A stretch of 64,000 nt of DNA from Symbiodinium natans. Its lineage: Eukaryota > Sar > Dinophyceae > Suessiales > Symbiodiniaceae. The notes under the pieces are model-generated. The model worked only from the letters and a program-made list of their open reading frames with translations, was not told where the DNA came from and did not search any database. Below are positions 9,445 through 18,972 of this stretch, piece by piece (the first letter of the stretch is position 1; every line of letters starts with the position of its first letter). The stretch lies in NCBI GenBank assembly GCA_905221605.1, contig CAJNDS010002517.1, positions 1 through 64,000 of the forward strand. Reading direction: 5' to 3'. A program made the position numbers and the translations under genes.

Positions 9445-9664
9445 GGCGCAAGTGGCTAGAGGAGGCCGTCGGCTTCGAAAAATGCTTCCGGAAGGCACCC
9501 CCGGGCCGAAAGTTTCGACCCACGGCACATGTTGGATGGCACGCAAACAGTGAAGGCTCCCGCGGAGTAGCGGAGTGCCGAAAAGTCGCATTTTCCCTGC
9601 GCCTGCTAGCGGAGAAATTAATACCCCGTTTTAAAAATATAGTACTATAGAAGCTCCGGAGGAG

Positions 9665-9706
9665 GCCCCCAGCCCCATTGTGTCAGGAGTCTATGGGGAA
9701 GAGGGC
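9665..9706. other. Candidate origin stem-loop, unit 3
   Basis: Same stem-loop as in units 1 and 2, unchanged. Confidence 0.45.
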
Positions 9707-9818
9707 GGGGTAAGGGCGTCAGAACCCCAAGATGTCGGTGGGTCGAACTATCGGCCCGGCGCAGCATGCGTTTTGGCGGCGAGAGTCCGTGGCATGCACA
9801 GTGCGGGTGAAACGCCTG

Positions 9819-10994
9819 CTAGGATCTGGCCATGCCGCCCTTCTTCGACACGACCTCCTTGCAGGTCTTTTTGAAGCCCGCGGCTATGTGCGAGGCCACC
9901 CTTTGGGCACGCTGTGAGGCCAAAACCGCGCGGACTCGCGCCTTGAAGGCCAGCATGCCGATGGGCGGGCGCTTGCGGCGGAGGTCTTCCCGATCCAGGT
10001 GGCGGAGGCGCCTTCGCAGCCACGCCCAGAACTTCTCCACAGGGTTCAGGTCCGGCGATGATGCCGGGACCGGCCAGAGCGTGATGTTTTTGGCCGCCAT
10101 GGCATGCCTGCTGGCGGCCGTGTGCAGGCAGGCCTCATTGTCGCACAAGACCTTCCAGGGGCCGTGTCGCTGCACTGGCTGCAGCGCTGTTATGGCGGCC
10201 TGGAGCTTCCCGGTCTGGACCACGCGGCACCACTCCTCTGCAGTGAACTTGCGTGCTTTGTGGAAGGCGACTGTGCGGAAGCCCCCTTCTGACAGCCCAC
10301 CCCAGAGTGGCACGGCTCGAGCACGTGGCACCTGTGACGGGTACGGGTTCTGTCCAGCCAGCCGCTCCATTCCAGCCTCCCCGCGCTGCCGCCACATGTA
10401 GCCATCCCCGTGGGCGCAATAATTGCGGCGGTCCGTGGGATCCCGTGGCGGTAGCGACAGCAGGACCCCATCCATGGAGAAGGAAAGCTTCTCTCGCAGG
10501 CGGGCCCGACTGAGCTGCACCACGCTCCGTGCAAAGCGGAGGCGCTCCTGCCGGCGTTCTGCACTGTACTTGCGCTTCTGCGCTTTCGGAAGCCAGAAGT
10601 ATCCCTGGCGACGCAGTGCCTTGCGGATGGCCGACTCATCCAGCTGCACACCCCGCTTCGCGAGCAGTTCTCGCTGCAAGGTGCCAGAGGTGCAGACACA
10701 GTGCATGCGCAGGGCGAGCAAGCGCTGCACCAGGAACTTCTGCACGGCCTTGGTAGCTTTGACGGGTCGGCGACCGCAGTTCTGGTACTTGTACGGTCGC
10801 CGCCCCTTTGCCTGGCTGAAGCCCTTGTAGACTCGCTTCAGGAGCGACAGACTGGGCCGCTCCCCGCGCAAGTTCCGCACCCGGGAACGGATGTCCTCCC
10901 ACGCGCAGCCATGCACCTCCCGCAGCACCACAACCTGGCGCTCAGTCGCGAAGTTGAGCGACCGTGGGTGCCTGACCTCCTGCACAAGGGGCAT
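9819..10994 (-). CDS. Tc1/IS630-like DD34E transposase (unit 4)
   Basis: Full-length copy with all three catalytic residues. It differs from the unit 3 protein by Cys in place of Phe right after the second catalytic Asp motif (CDNEACLH). Start and excluded iteron-encoded extension as in unit 3. Confidence 0.87.
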   Translation of the reverse strand: MPLVQEVRHPRSLNFATERQVVVLREVHGCAWEDIRSRVRNLRGERPSLSLLKRVYKGFSQAKGRRPYKYQNCGRRPVKATKAVQKFLVQRLLALRMHCVCTSGTLQRELLAKRGVQLDESAIRKALRRQGYFWLPKAQKRKYSAERRQERLRFARSVVQLSRARLREKLSFSMDGVLLSLPPRDPTDRRNYCAHGDGYMWRQRGEAGMERLAGQNPYPSQVPRARAVPLWGGLSEGGFRTVAFHKARKFTAEEWCRVVQTGKLQAAITALQPVQRHGPWKVLCDNEACLHTAASRHAMAAKNITLWPVPASSPDLNPVEKFWAWLRRRLRHLDREDLRRKRPPIGMLAFKARVRAVLASQRAQRVASHIAAGFKKTCKEVVSKKGGMARS

Positions 10995-11159
10995 GGTGCC
11001 GAGACAGCTGCGAGGGCACGCATGTGGGCTGGTCCTGTCAGTACCTTCCGACGCTAGCAATGCATGGTCCTGCATGGTCAAGGCGTGAGGAACCACAGGA
11101 CGCACCGCCATGCCCACCCAACTGCCTCGCGCACATGTCCCAAGATGCACAGCGCGAGA

Positions 11160-11481
11160 GGACCCGAGATGCACACGGCGACCTGAGCGGCTCACGCGTG
11201 AGGACCCAAAATGCACACGGCCCACCCAGGCTGCGCGCACGTTTGACCCAAAACGCACACAGCTTCGGACCCAAAACGCACACAGGACCCAAACGCACAC
11301 GGCCCGGGCTGGCGCGACAAGGACCCAACCTGCACACGGTGACCGGAGCGGCTGACGCGTTCGGACCCAAAACGCACACGGCCCAGGCTGCGGCGCACGA
11401 TTGGACCCAAAACGCACACGGCCTCGGACCGAAAATGCACACGGCCAGGGATGGCGCGATAGGACCCACAATGCACACGGC
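11160..11481. repeat. Iteron block, unit 4
   Basis: Ten copies of GGACCCAAAAYGCACACGG; no length difference from unit 3, so iteron number is stable across all four units. Confidence 0.85.
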
Positions 11482-11649
11482 CATGGAGACGCTAGCACCC
11501 ATGCCGCGAGCGCAGACGCAGGAGCATGCGCCTACGCGTGTCGCATGATGTCGCCTGCGACTCTGGCACTCGAGCCGCCTCTTTTTGCGCCACCGTGCTG
11601 GCTGGCTCCTGGGATGCAGTGGCTGTGAAACATGTCTCAGGCTGGACCC

Positions 11650-13068
11650 TCAGACCTGTGCCAAGATGTCAGGGAAGTGGACGAGGACGCGGTTGCGCTC
11701 GGAGCCGAGCCAGTCATGCGCGCGCAGGAAGTCCAGGTTCCGTGTGCTGTTGTTGATGGTGACTGCCACAGGCACCGCAAAGAGGTACTTCCGGTACGCG
11801 CACGTGCCGCCAGGAGTCGTGGCAAATTCGACACGCGTGTCGTACTTGCCCTGAAGTTTGTCCTGGTGCTCCGCAATGAACTTCAGGTCCCTCACATCGT
11901 CCAGGATGATGCCATCATGGGTGTCCCTGTCAAAGGCGCGCATCCCCTCTGGGAAGATGTCGAGACTCCCCACTTTGAGCTCCAGCGCGCGCTTGAACAA
12001 GGACTTCACCCACTCTGTTTTCCCTGTCTGGGAGGGCCCGTGGACGATGAGCAGTGGATAGCGTAGTCGATCTTCACGAAAGGTCGCCAACCATGCTTCT
12101 GCCGCGGGCACTGCCGGGAAAGCCCGGTACACCTCTGGGTTCGCTCGAAGCCTCTTCGTGGTGGCCTCGATGAGGGCGGCGTCAGCCAGGGCGGCCTCAT
12201 GCTCGCGAACTGCATCCAGGTTGCGCTTCCGTGCCAGAACCCCGTCCCGCGTCAGGAAAAGGTACTGCTCGTACTTGGCCGATGTCAGCTTCCGCTGTTT
12301 CCACAGTGCTTCTGGCCATTTTCCGAGGACCTGGTAGGTTCGCCGAGCCTCAGTCCAGCATGGCTCGTAGTTGGCCGCGACGCAAGTCTCGCCGGAAGGC
12401 AAGCGCAGCGTCCCCACCTTGTCAGCCCACACGTAGAACATGCCGCGGTTGATGGACTGCTGCAGCTTGTTGCGGCAGACGCCCTCGCCGAGGTAGTCGT
12501 TGGGGCTGGCGTTGGGTCGCACGCCCTCAAAGATGAAGCGGGCGGAGCCGCAGTCCACTGCAGAAGTGAATTGGACCATGAGGTGCAGGTGGCAGTCGCC
12601 GCCGGAGGTCTGCTCCATCGTCGCCGCCCAGTGCTTGACAGTCCACGCCGTCACCGAGGCGGCCACAAAGACGCAGAACCTCTGCCATGCACCAGGCGCC
12701 TCCCCGGCCGGCCAGCTTTGATATGTCAGGAGCACCGCCTCGGAGCGAATGCGCAAGCCTTCGCGCCCGTTAGTGACGGCACTGCTTGCGGACACGGGCC
12801 CTGCCTGCGCATGGGCAGGTCGGCCTGGCGGCTTTGTGCCCTGGCTCGCCTGGACCCACGCATCCCTTGCAGCATTCAGGCGCTGCGCGTCTGCGGCTGC
12901 GCCGCCCTTGTCGGGATGCACCTTGATGGACACTCGCCGGAAGACCCGCGTCACCTCGACATCTGTCGACTCCCGCGTGAGGGTCACCTGCAGCCCGTAG
13001 GCACCGGCCAGAGCCAGCAACAAGGTCACCAGCGCACGCTTAGCGCGTTGCTTCAGGTTGGCAGGCAT
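11650..13068 (-). CDS. Rep-like protein: J-domain-like, HUH nickase, SF3-type helicase (unit 4)
   Basis: Intact copy, ending in FPDILAQV. It shares with unit 1 four clustered differences in the region coding for the HUH part (for example CRNKLQQ), but elsewhere it agrees with units 2 and 3 (RKYLFAV). This patchwork fits gene conversion or unequal exchange between units. The frame is open upstream to 13215. Confidence 0.82.
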   Translation of the reverse strand: MPANLKQRAKRALVTLLLALAGAYGLQVTLTRESTDVEVTRVFRRVSIKVHPDKGGAAADAQRLNAARDAWVQASQGTKPPGRPAHAQAGPVSASSAVTNGREGLRIRSEAVLLTYQSWPAGEAPGAWQRFCVFVAASVTAWTVKHWAATMEQTSGGDCHLHLMVQFTSAVDCGSARFIFEGVRPNASPNDYLGEGVCRNKLQQSINRGMFYVWADKVGTLRLPSGETCVAANYEPCWTEARRTYQVLGKWPEALWKQRKLTSAKYEQYLFLTRDGVLARKRNLDAVREHEAALADAALIEATTKRLRANPEVYRAFPAVPAAEAWLATFREDRLRYPLLIVHGPSQTGKTEWVKSLFKRALELKVGSLDIFPEGMRAFDRDTHDGIILDDVRDLKFIAEHQDKLQGKYDTRVEFATTPGGTCAYRKYLFAVPVAVTINNSTRNLDFLRAHDWLGSERNRVLVHFPDILAQV

Positions 13069-13288
13069 GGCGCAAGTGGCTAGAGGAGGCCGTCGGCTTC
13101 GAAAAATGCTTCCGGAAGGCACCCCCGGGCCGAAAGTTTCGACCCACGGCACATGTTGGATGGCACGCAAACAGTGAAGGCTCCCGCGGAGTAGCGGAGT
13201 GCCGAAAAGTCGCATTTTCCCTGCGCCTGCTAGCGGAGAAATTAATACCCCGTTTTAAAAATATAGTACTATAGAAGCTCCGGAGGAG

Positions 13289-13330
13289 GCCCCCAGCCCC
13301 ATTGTGTCAGGAGTCTATGGGGAAGAGGGC
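13289..13330. other. Candidate origin stem-loop, unit 4
   Basis: Same stem-loop as in the other units. The array ends 58 bases to its right, at 13388. Confidence 0.45.
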
Positions 13331-13388
13331 GGGGTAAGGGCGTCAGAACCCCAAGATGTCGGTGGGTCGAACTATCGGCCCGGCGCAG

Positions 13389-13488
13389 TATTGTCTGGTT
13401 TTGTGCATTATGCCTCATCTGGGACCATGTGTATGACGGGCCACCATGGCAACTCAAAGTGCCACGTTGGGGCTCAGCCAGAGGCTAT
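13389..13488. other. Unique junction sequence
   Basis: Single-copy 100 bases between the array edge and the first telomere-type array. I see no gene and no terminal inverted repeat shared with the array end. Confidence 0.6.
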
Positions 13489-13590
13489 GCCCTAAACCCT
13501 AAACCCCAAACCCTAAACCCTAAACCCTAAACCCTCAACCCTAAACCCTAAACCCTAAACCCTAAACCCTAAACCCTAAACCTTAACCCA
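13489..13590. repeat. CCCTAAA array upstream of PPR gene 1
   Basis: About 14 heptamers with CCCCAAA and CCCTCAA variants, ending 27 bases before the PPR start codon. Confidence 0.95.
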
Positions 13591-13616
13591 CTTTTCTTCA
13601 CCACATCCATCAAGCA

Positions 13617-15248
13617 ATGGGGCCAGCAGCTTCACCTGCAGACCAGGTTGCGGCGACGAGTCGCGCCGCGCTGTCAGGGTTCATTCGGGCAGCATGTCAG
13701 GAGAACGACTGGCAGCGTGCAATCCATTTGCTTCAGGACATGCTGCCAACAGAAAGGCACCAGGTGTCTTCTACCACCATCACGAGCTGTGGCAGGGCGA
13801 GGCAGTGGCAGGTCGCAATCCAAGTCCTTGCAGATATTGTTGTGGCCGAGATTGCTCCCGAAGTCAGCACCTTCAATGCTGCAATCACAGCATGCGAGAA
13901 GGGCTTGCAGTGGCGGCTGGCGCTTCAACTCCTCTCTCAAATCATGTTGGTGAAACTGGGTCCAGACGTCATCAGCTTCAGTGCTGGCATCAGTGCCTGT
14001 GGCAAAGGTGGTGAGTGGCAGAAGGCTCTTCATTTGCTGGCGCAGATGCCAACTGCCAGGCTGCTGCCAAACGAGATCAGCTTCAACGCCGGCATCAGCG
14101 CCTGTGAGAAAGCGGGTGAGTGGCACATGGCCTTGCGCTTGCTCTCACAGATGCCGGCGGCCCGCCTTGCGGCGAACGTTCGCAGCTTCAGTGCCGGCAT
14201 CAGCGCCTGTGGGAAAGCTTCTGAGTGGCAGATGGCTCTGTATCTGCTTTTGTACATGCCAGCCGCCAAACTTGTTCCAAACGAGATCAGCTTTTCTGCG
14301 GGCATCACCGCTTGTGAGAAAGGTGGCCAGTGGCAGATGGCCCTGCACTTGCTGTCGCAGATGCCAGCAGCCAAAGTTGTGCCAAACGTTATCAGCTTCA
14401 ATGCCAGCATCAGTGCCTGTGAGAAAAGGGGTGAGTGGCAGATGGCATTGCAGTTGCTTGAGCAGATGCCATCCGCCAAGCTCGTCCCGGACGTGATCAG
14501 CTTTTCTGCCACCATCAGCGCCTTTGGGAAGGGTAACGAGTGGCAGATGGCATTGCAGTTGCTTTCGCAGATGCCAACTGCCAGACATGTGCCGGACCAG
14601 ATCAGCATTAATGCCGTCATCAGCGCCTGCGAGAAAATTGGTGCGTGGCAGATGGCGTTGCAGATGTTGTTCTCACAGATGTCGACCGCCAGACTTGTGC
14701 CGGACGATGTCAGCTTCAACGCAGGCATCAGTGCCTGCGAGAAGGGTGGGGACTGGCAGCTGGCGCTGCAGTTGTTTTCGCAGATGCCGGTGTGCAGAGT
14801 TGTTCCGAACGTGCTGAGCTTTAGTGCCGCCATCAGCGCCTGTGAGGTTTGCTGTGAGTGGCAGACGGCCCTGCATTTGCTTTTTCAGATGCCAATGGCC
14901 AGAGTTGTGCCGGACGTGGTCAGCTTTTCTGCCGGCATCAGTGCCAGTGGCAAAGGTGGTGCGTGGGAGGTGGCCCTACACTTGCTTTCGCAAATGCCGA
15001 CGGCAAAAGTGGTACCAAACGAGATCAGCTTCAATGCTGGCATCAGCGCCTGTGAGAAAGGTGGTGAATGGCAGAGAGCCATGCGTTTGCTGTCGCAGAT
15101 GCCGACGGCCAGTGTTGCACCCAGCCAAATCAGCTTCAATGCCAGCATCGGCGCCTGTGAGAAGGGAGGTGAGCCTGCATTTGCTTTCGCAGATTCCAGC
15201 CTCCACCCTGTTGCCGGCCTTGGCCAGTTTTTCTGCCAGCAGTTCTGA
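13617..15248 (+). CDS. Pentatricopeptide repeat (PPR) protein 1
   Basis: An intron-less frame of 543 residues starting at MGPAASPADQ. It is made of about 14 PPR motifs of 35 residues with consensus SFNAGISACEKGGEWQMAL followed by HLLSQMPTARVVPNEI. One repeat (QMALQMLFSQM) has an extra residue. PPR proteins are helical RNA-binding proteins, usually of organelles; in plants they guide RNA editing, splicing and stability. I see no clear targeting peptide and no added catalytic domain. The repeats are also very similar at the DNA level, as expected after recent repeat duplication. The last repeat is broken: the bases coding for WQMA are missing after GGE (about 11 bases at 15173), and the frame ends in unrelated residues. 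No intron is visible. Confidence 0.85.
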   Translation: MGPAASPADQVAATSRAALSGFIRAACQENDWQRAIHLLQDMLPTERHQVSSTTITSCGRARQWQVAIQVLADIVVAEIAPEVSTFNAAITACEKGLQWRLALQLLSQIMLVKLGPDVISFSAGISACGKGGEWQKALHLLAQMPTARLLPNEISFNAGISACEKAGEWHMALRLLSQMPAARLAANVRSFSAGISACGKASEWQMALYLLLYMPAAKLVPNEISFSAGITACEKGGQWQMALHLLSQMPAAKVVPNVISFNASISACEKRGEWQMALQLLEQMPSAKLVPDVISFSATISAFGKGNEWQMALQLLSQMPTARHVPDQISINAVISACEKIGAWQMALQMLFSQMSTARLVPDDVSFNAGISACEKGGDWQLALQLFSQMPVCRVVPNVLSFSAAISACEVCCEWQTALHLLFQMPMARVVPDVVSFSAGISASGKGGAWEVALHLLSQMPTAKVVPNEISFNAGISACEKGGEWQRAMRLLSQMPTASVAPSQISFNASIGACEKGGEPAFAFADSSLHPVAGLGQFFCQQF

Positions 15249-15303
15249 TAAAGGTGGAAGGTGGCGAATTGCCTTCCAGTTGCTTTCAGAGCCGACGCCG
15301 TGA
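15171..15303 (+). pseudogene. Frameshifted 3' remnant of PPR gene 1
   Basis: In the +1 frame after the deletion at about 15173 the PPR pattern continues (SLHLLSQIPASTLLPA, then DKGGRWRIAFQLLSE) and stops at 15303. So the ancestral protein was about one and a half repeats longer. Confidence 0.7.
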
Positions 15304-15818
15304 GCAGAGCTGCTTCAATGGCTCTCTTGGTAGCCCAGTGGTACCCTTTTCACTTTTTTGGTTCGCGGTTCCCTTCCCTTTTCAAGATATCCAACCCCCC
15401 AAGCAAGGCTACCCTTATTACAATATGGCTACTGGGCTACCAAGCAGCATATTCTGAGGTCATTCGACCGATTCCAGCAAGCCCCCGTGATGAGAACCCT
15501 AAACCCTAAACCCTAAACCCTAAACCCTAAACCCTAAACCCTAAACCCTAAACCCTAAACCCTAAACCCTAAACCCTCATCAGGTACCCCTAATTTCGGA
15601 AACCCTTGACAAGCACTTCGGCTGCTTTTTTGGTGAACAGGCGAAAGCATCCCAGAATATCGTTCCCTAAACCCCAAACCCTGACCCCATACCTTATATG
15701 TTTTGCATAGCTGGGGGGAGCTGTTGCTGCCATTTTCGGGGTTCTAGGTTCCCTTACATAAAGCAGCCCCGACATGGTACCTCCTACTATAGCATGGTTA
15801 CCGGGCTACCCAGCGGGT
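15304..15818. other. Non-coding stretch with MITE-like remnant
   Basis: Holds a CCCTAAA array (15495-15577) and copies of a motif seen again at 36220 and 53745 (GGTACCCCTAATTTCGGAAA). The pieces around 15590-15800 look like one degenerate inverted-repeat element. No gene seen. Confidence 0.5.
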
Positions 15819-16131
15819 AGGGTTTAGGGTTTAGGGTTTAGGGTTTAGGGTTTAGGGTTTAGGGTTTAGGGTTTAGGGTTTAGGGTTTAGGGTTTAGGGT
15901 TTAGGGTTTAGGGTTTAGGGTTTAGGGTTTAGGGTTTAGGGTTTAGGGTTTAGGGTTAGGTTTAGGGTTTAGGGTTTAGGGTTTAGGGTTTAGGGTTTAG
16001 GGTTTAGGGTTTAGGGTTTAGGGTTTAGGGTTTAGGGTTTAGGGTTTAGGGTTTAGGGTTTAGGGTTTAGGGTTTAGGGTTTAGGGTTTAGGGTTTAGGG
16101 TTCAGGGTTTAGGGTTTAGGGTTTAGGGTTC
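15819..16131. repeat. Longest TTTAGGG array
   Basis: About 44 nearly perfect heptamers, with one hexamer (TTAGGG) slip near 15955 and one TTCAGGG variant near 16102. It runs straight into an exon-like island at 16135. Confidence 0.97.
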
Positions 16132-16134
16132 AAG

Positions 16135-16209
16135 GGCTGGAGCCAGGCCTCCGTCCCGTACTCGCCGGCCGTCAAGACCGCCGAGACCAATGACGAGTCG
16201 CACCCTAAG
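16135..16209 (+). CDS. Candidate exon, unknown protein
   Basis: Open frame GWSQASVPYSPAVKTAET preceded by TTCAAG. It is unlike most islands: TTTAGGG lies upstream and CCCTAA-like sequence downstream. The exon end is not clear. Confidence 0.35.
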
Positions 16210-16210
16210 C

Positions 16211-17543
16211 CCTATAAACCCTACAAACCCGTTAGGGTTTAGGGCTGACGGCTGAGGGTTTAGGGTTTAGGGTTTAGGGTTTAGGGTTTAGGGTTTAGGT
16301 TACCTGCAAACCCGCTGGAACCCTACAAACTCTGAAAACCCTATAAACCCTCTACAACCCTCGTAACTGTATTTACCCTATAAGCCCTAACCCGAAACCT
16401 ATAGACCCTGAACCCTAAGCTAGGTGCTTGGCAAAATTATGGTCCCTTTTTGGATCCCTACTATCATACGGCACCTAAGATTTAGGGTACCCCGAAAGGG
16501 GCTCTTAATTTTGACAGCCACCCAGTAGCTAGCAAACCTGAGAGACCCTGAAGCCCAAACCAACGCCTGAACCCTAAACGGCCTCCACCTAGCTTCCTAC
16601 TTGGAGGTTCAGAAGGGTACTGATAGGCAGGGTTTAGGGTTTAGGGTTTAGGGTTCAGGGTTTAGGGTTTAGGGTTTAGGGTTCAGGGTTTAGGGTTTAG
16701 GGTTAGGATGCAGGGTAACAATGGCTAGGGCACTTTTCAAATTGGGCCCCGAACCCCAAATGTCTTGCCTTTTTGGTTTAGACAAAGAGACAAAGAGTTC
16801 ATGCTTGCGGGTTAGGATTTGGGGTTCTCAAGAACTGAAACCCTGTACAGTTTTGGTGGTTAGATATGCGGTACTCTGAAACCGCAAGCCTCGAACGCAT
16901 AGAACCTAATGCTAAACCTCAGGCGTGAGCTTGCCGTACTCAAGCTAAAGCCCTAAGCCTTAAGCCCTAAACCCTAAACCCTAAACCCTAAGGCCTAAAC
17001 ATCCTCAAGCCTAAGCAACCCTTGCAACCCCAGAACCTCAACCATAGTGCTGTTACACCCGAAGGCCTAAGAGTCTAGGGTTGATAGAGCTAGGTAGGCC
17101 TTCTTGGGATCTTGTATTTTAATTACATGCCTTACGTGCAAGAGGAGCACGCTTGGGAATATTTCTCAGAGTATAGGGTCTACTTGGCTTAGTAGCCCAA
17201 TTATAACTGTACTTATACCCCAGTTACAACCTTCTATTCGGGTACTTAAGGGGCTTCTACGTGGGTTCTAACTACACTTGCAATTCAACCCCCCTGAACC
17301 TCCAAATATATACTCCAACCTCAACCCTAGATACCAAGTATCTAGGAGGTTACCGGGATGGGCTATTCCGGTAGCCATCCTGTTTTCTGTTTTTTTTGGG
17401 GGGTGGGGGAGGAGGGAGCGGGGGGAGGGGAGGAGGGGGGGGTGAGGGGGAGTGGGAGAGGGGGGATGGGGGGGATGGGGGAGGGGGGTTTCTTGAGGTG
17501 ATCCGAGGTAGCGTGGTTTAGGGTTCAGGTTCAGGGGTTCTAG
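16211..17543. other. Intervening sequence with ITS and one MITE-C
   Basis: Degenerate telomere-type arrays at 16254-16300 and 16628-16706, the MITE-C copy at 16426-16523, part of a MITE-A copy ending at 17310, and a purine-rich GGGGA tract (17396-17490). No coding signal found. Confidence 0.5.
16426..16523. mobile_element. MITE-C copy 1
   Basis: Inverted ends (GCAAAATTATGGTCCCTTTT and AAAGGGGCTCTTAATTTTG...) around a core with ACGGCACCTAAGATTTAGGG. A second copy with the same core is at 60603-60703. About 100 bases, no coding capacity. Confidence 0.75.
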
Positions 17544-17650
17544 ACCTAGAGGGCCCAGTCAAGTCCGAGCGAGGCGCGTAAAGAAGCTGGTTCAGCGAAT
17601 GAGTGCCGGAGACTCGGAGAGCTTGAGCGTTGACAGGCCTTGCAGAGAGT
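17544..17650 (+). CDS. Candidate exon with canonical donor
   Basis: 107 bases between TTCTAG and GTAAGTAG, the best conventional splice signals in the window. The frame reads PRGPSQVRARRVKKLVQR then MSAGDSESLSVDRPCRE. Basic then acidic; product not recognised. Confidence 0.55.
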
Positions 17651-17707
17651 GTAAGTAGAAAGTGGGCCCTGTTCGTGCTCTGCAAATTGAAGGCCCATTG
17701 GGTCACC

Positions 17708-17925
17708 CCGAACCCTAAACCCTAAACCCTAAACCCTAAACCCTAAACCCTAAACCCTAAACCCTAAACTTTAGGGTTTAGGGTTTAAGGCCCTAAACCC
17801 TAAACCCTAAACCCTAAACCCTAAACCCTAAACCCTAAACCCTAAACCCTAAACCCTAAACCCTAAACCCTAAACCCTAAACCCTAAACCCTAAACCCTA
17901 AACCCTAAACCCTAAACCCCGTTTG
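17708..17925. repeat. CCCTAAA array with internal inversion
   Basis: About 30 heptamers. Near 17769-17790 the array flips for three units (CTTTAGGGTTTAGGGTTTAAGG) and then returns to CCCTAAA. Confidence 0.95.
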
Positions 17926-18098
17926 GTGTCGCAACCTCGAATCGGGTTTCGTGTGTAGGGGGCCAACGTCCTTGATGAAGCCCGAAACCCTAAACCCTTC
18001 ACCCTTAGCCCTTAAATCTTAGCCCTTAACCCTTAACCCTTAACCCTTATCCCTGACCCTAAACCTTAAACCCCAAACCCTAAACCCTAAACCCTAAG

Positions 18099-18201
18099 GC
18101 TGGCTGGTGATGTGTCTGGGAATCAGGGCCTTCTAGATGGTAGAAGGGGAAGCATGGGATGGTGTCGTATACGGACTGTTTGGATCTCCACCCGCCCCTA
18201 G
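18099..18201 (+). CDS. Weak candidate exon
   Basis: Open in one frame after CTAAG: LAGDVSGNQGLLDGRR. It lies between a CCCTAAA array and a TTTAGG array. The end is uncertain and the coding character modest. Confidence 0.25.
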
Positions 18202-18907
18202 ACAGGGTTTAGGCTTCAGGGTTCAGGGTTTCGGGTTTAGGGTTCAGGGTTCAGGGTTTAGGGTTTAGGGTTTAGGGTCACAATCTTTGAATTCCTTAGA
18301 CCCTGAAGCACCCAAACCCTCAGCATCCGAACCTCTAAGCCGCTCAACCAAATCCTCCTTAGACCTCGGGTTTAGGCCTTAATAAGCCCTAAGCCCTAAG
18401 CCCTTAAGCCTTACACCCCTCAACCTAACCCCAAAGCCCTAAGCCTCCAAAACAACATGATTTTTTAAACACCTAAAACCCTAAACCCTAAAACCACCTT
18501 TGGTTTACCTACTACTAAATATATCACTACTGTTAAATTTATTTGCGTGTTGGTTTTTTGGCAGTAGGACGTTGCTTGATACTGTTTCTAGATTTAAACT
18601 TATTATGAAATCCAGGTTCTTTGACCAACACCAATATGACCACGTCCTTGCACATAAACATCACAACATGAACCCCCCAGTAGACCGCGCTGCCGCTTTT
18701 CTATGTCTCAAGGCACTGAAGGAGGGACCCTTATACGGGACCTTAGGGGGTATTTAGGGGCTACTCAGGGACTATATAAGGTATTTCTAGGGGGGGTATT
18801 CAGGGGCACTAAGAATATACAACTTAAACTGTAAAACCCGAAACCCTAAACCCTTAACAAGGCTCCCTTCTTGGGGTCCCTCCTTATACCCCTTAAAATG
18901 TCTCAAG

Positions 18908-18972
18908 GCGCGCCACCTGGACCTCATCCGGGAGCTCAGCGAGAAGAACCGGGAAAAGGAGGCATGCCATTG
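18908..18972 (+). CDS. Candidate exon, coiled-coil-like
   Basis: 65 bases between TCTCAAG and GTTTAGGG. Reads ARHLDLIRELSEKNREKE, a charged helix of heptad type. CCCTAAA lies upstream, and the TTTAGGG array starts exactly at the donor. Confidence 0.55.

Larger units (their letters stand above)
6141..9764 (-). mobile_element. Array unit 3 (full length, both genes open)
   Basis: 3624 bases with intact transposase and Rep frames. The palindrome TATAGTACTATA is at 9638-9649. It shares four Rep-gene substitutions with unit 2 against units 1 and 4. Confidence 0.92.
1..13388 (-). repeat. Head-to-tail tandem array of a 3.62-kb Rep/transposase unit
   Basis: The same sequence recurs with spacings of 3564, 3608 and 3624 bases, measured from identical landmarks at 42, 3606, 7214 and 10838. 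The full unit is 3624 bases. Shorter spacings are fully explained by four deletions (59+1 in the copy 2 transposase, 15+1 around the copy 2 Rep gene). Both genes of each unit lie on the minus strand. The left edge is outside the window; the right edge is a sharp break after CGGCCCGGCGCAG. A head-to-tail array can arise from rolling-circle replication, from integration of a concatemer, or from unequal crossing-over; the sequence does not decide which. Confidence 0.97.
9765..13388 (-). mobile_element. Array unit 4 (full length, array edge)
   Basis: 3624 bases with both frames open. The palindrome is at 13262-13273. Its end at 13388 is the right boundary of the array: the following bases (TATTGTCTGG) do not match the internal unit junctions (CATGCGTTTT). 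Confidence 0.92.

Noticed and set aside
1-13388. Tandem array as an assembly artefact
   Set aside because: Units differ by several indels and substitutions that are not explained by random error; copy number is still uncertain.
14030-14833. Long minus-strand frame (267 codons) across PPR gene 1, with similar frames across PPR gene 2
   Set aside because: It mirrors the 35-residue PPR repeat on the other strand. A stop-free antisense frame is repeated with each unit; there is no independent coding evidence.
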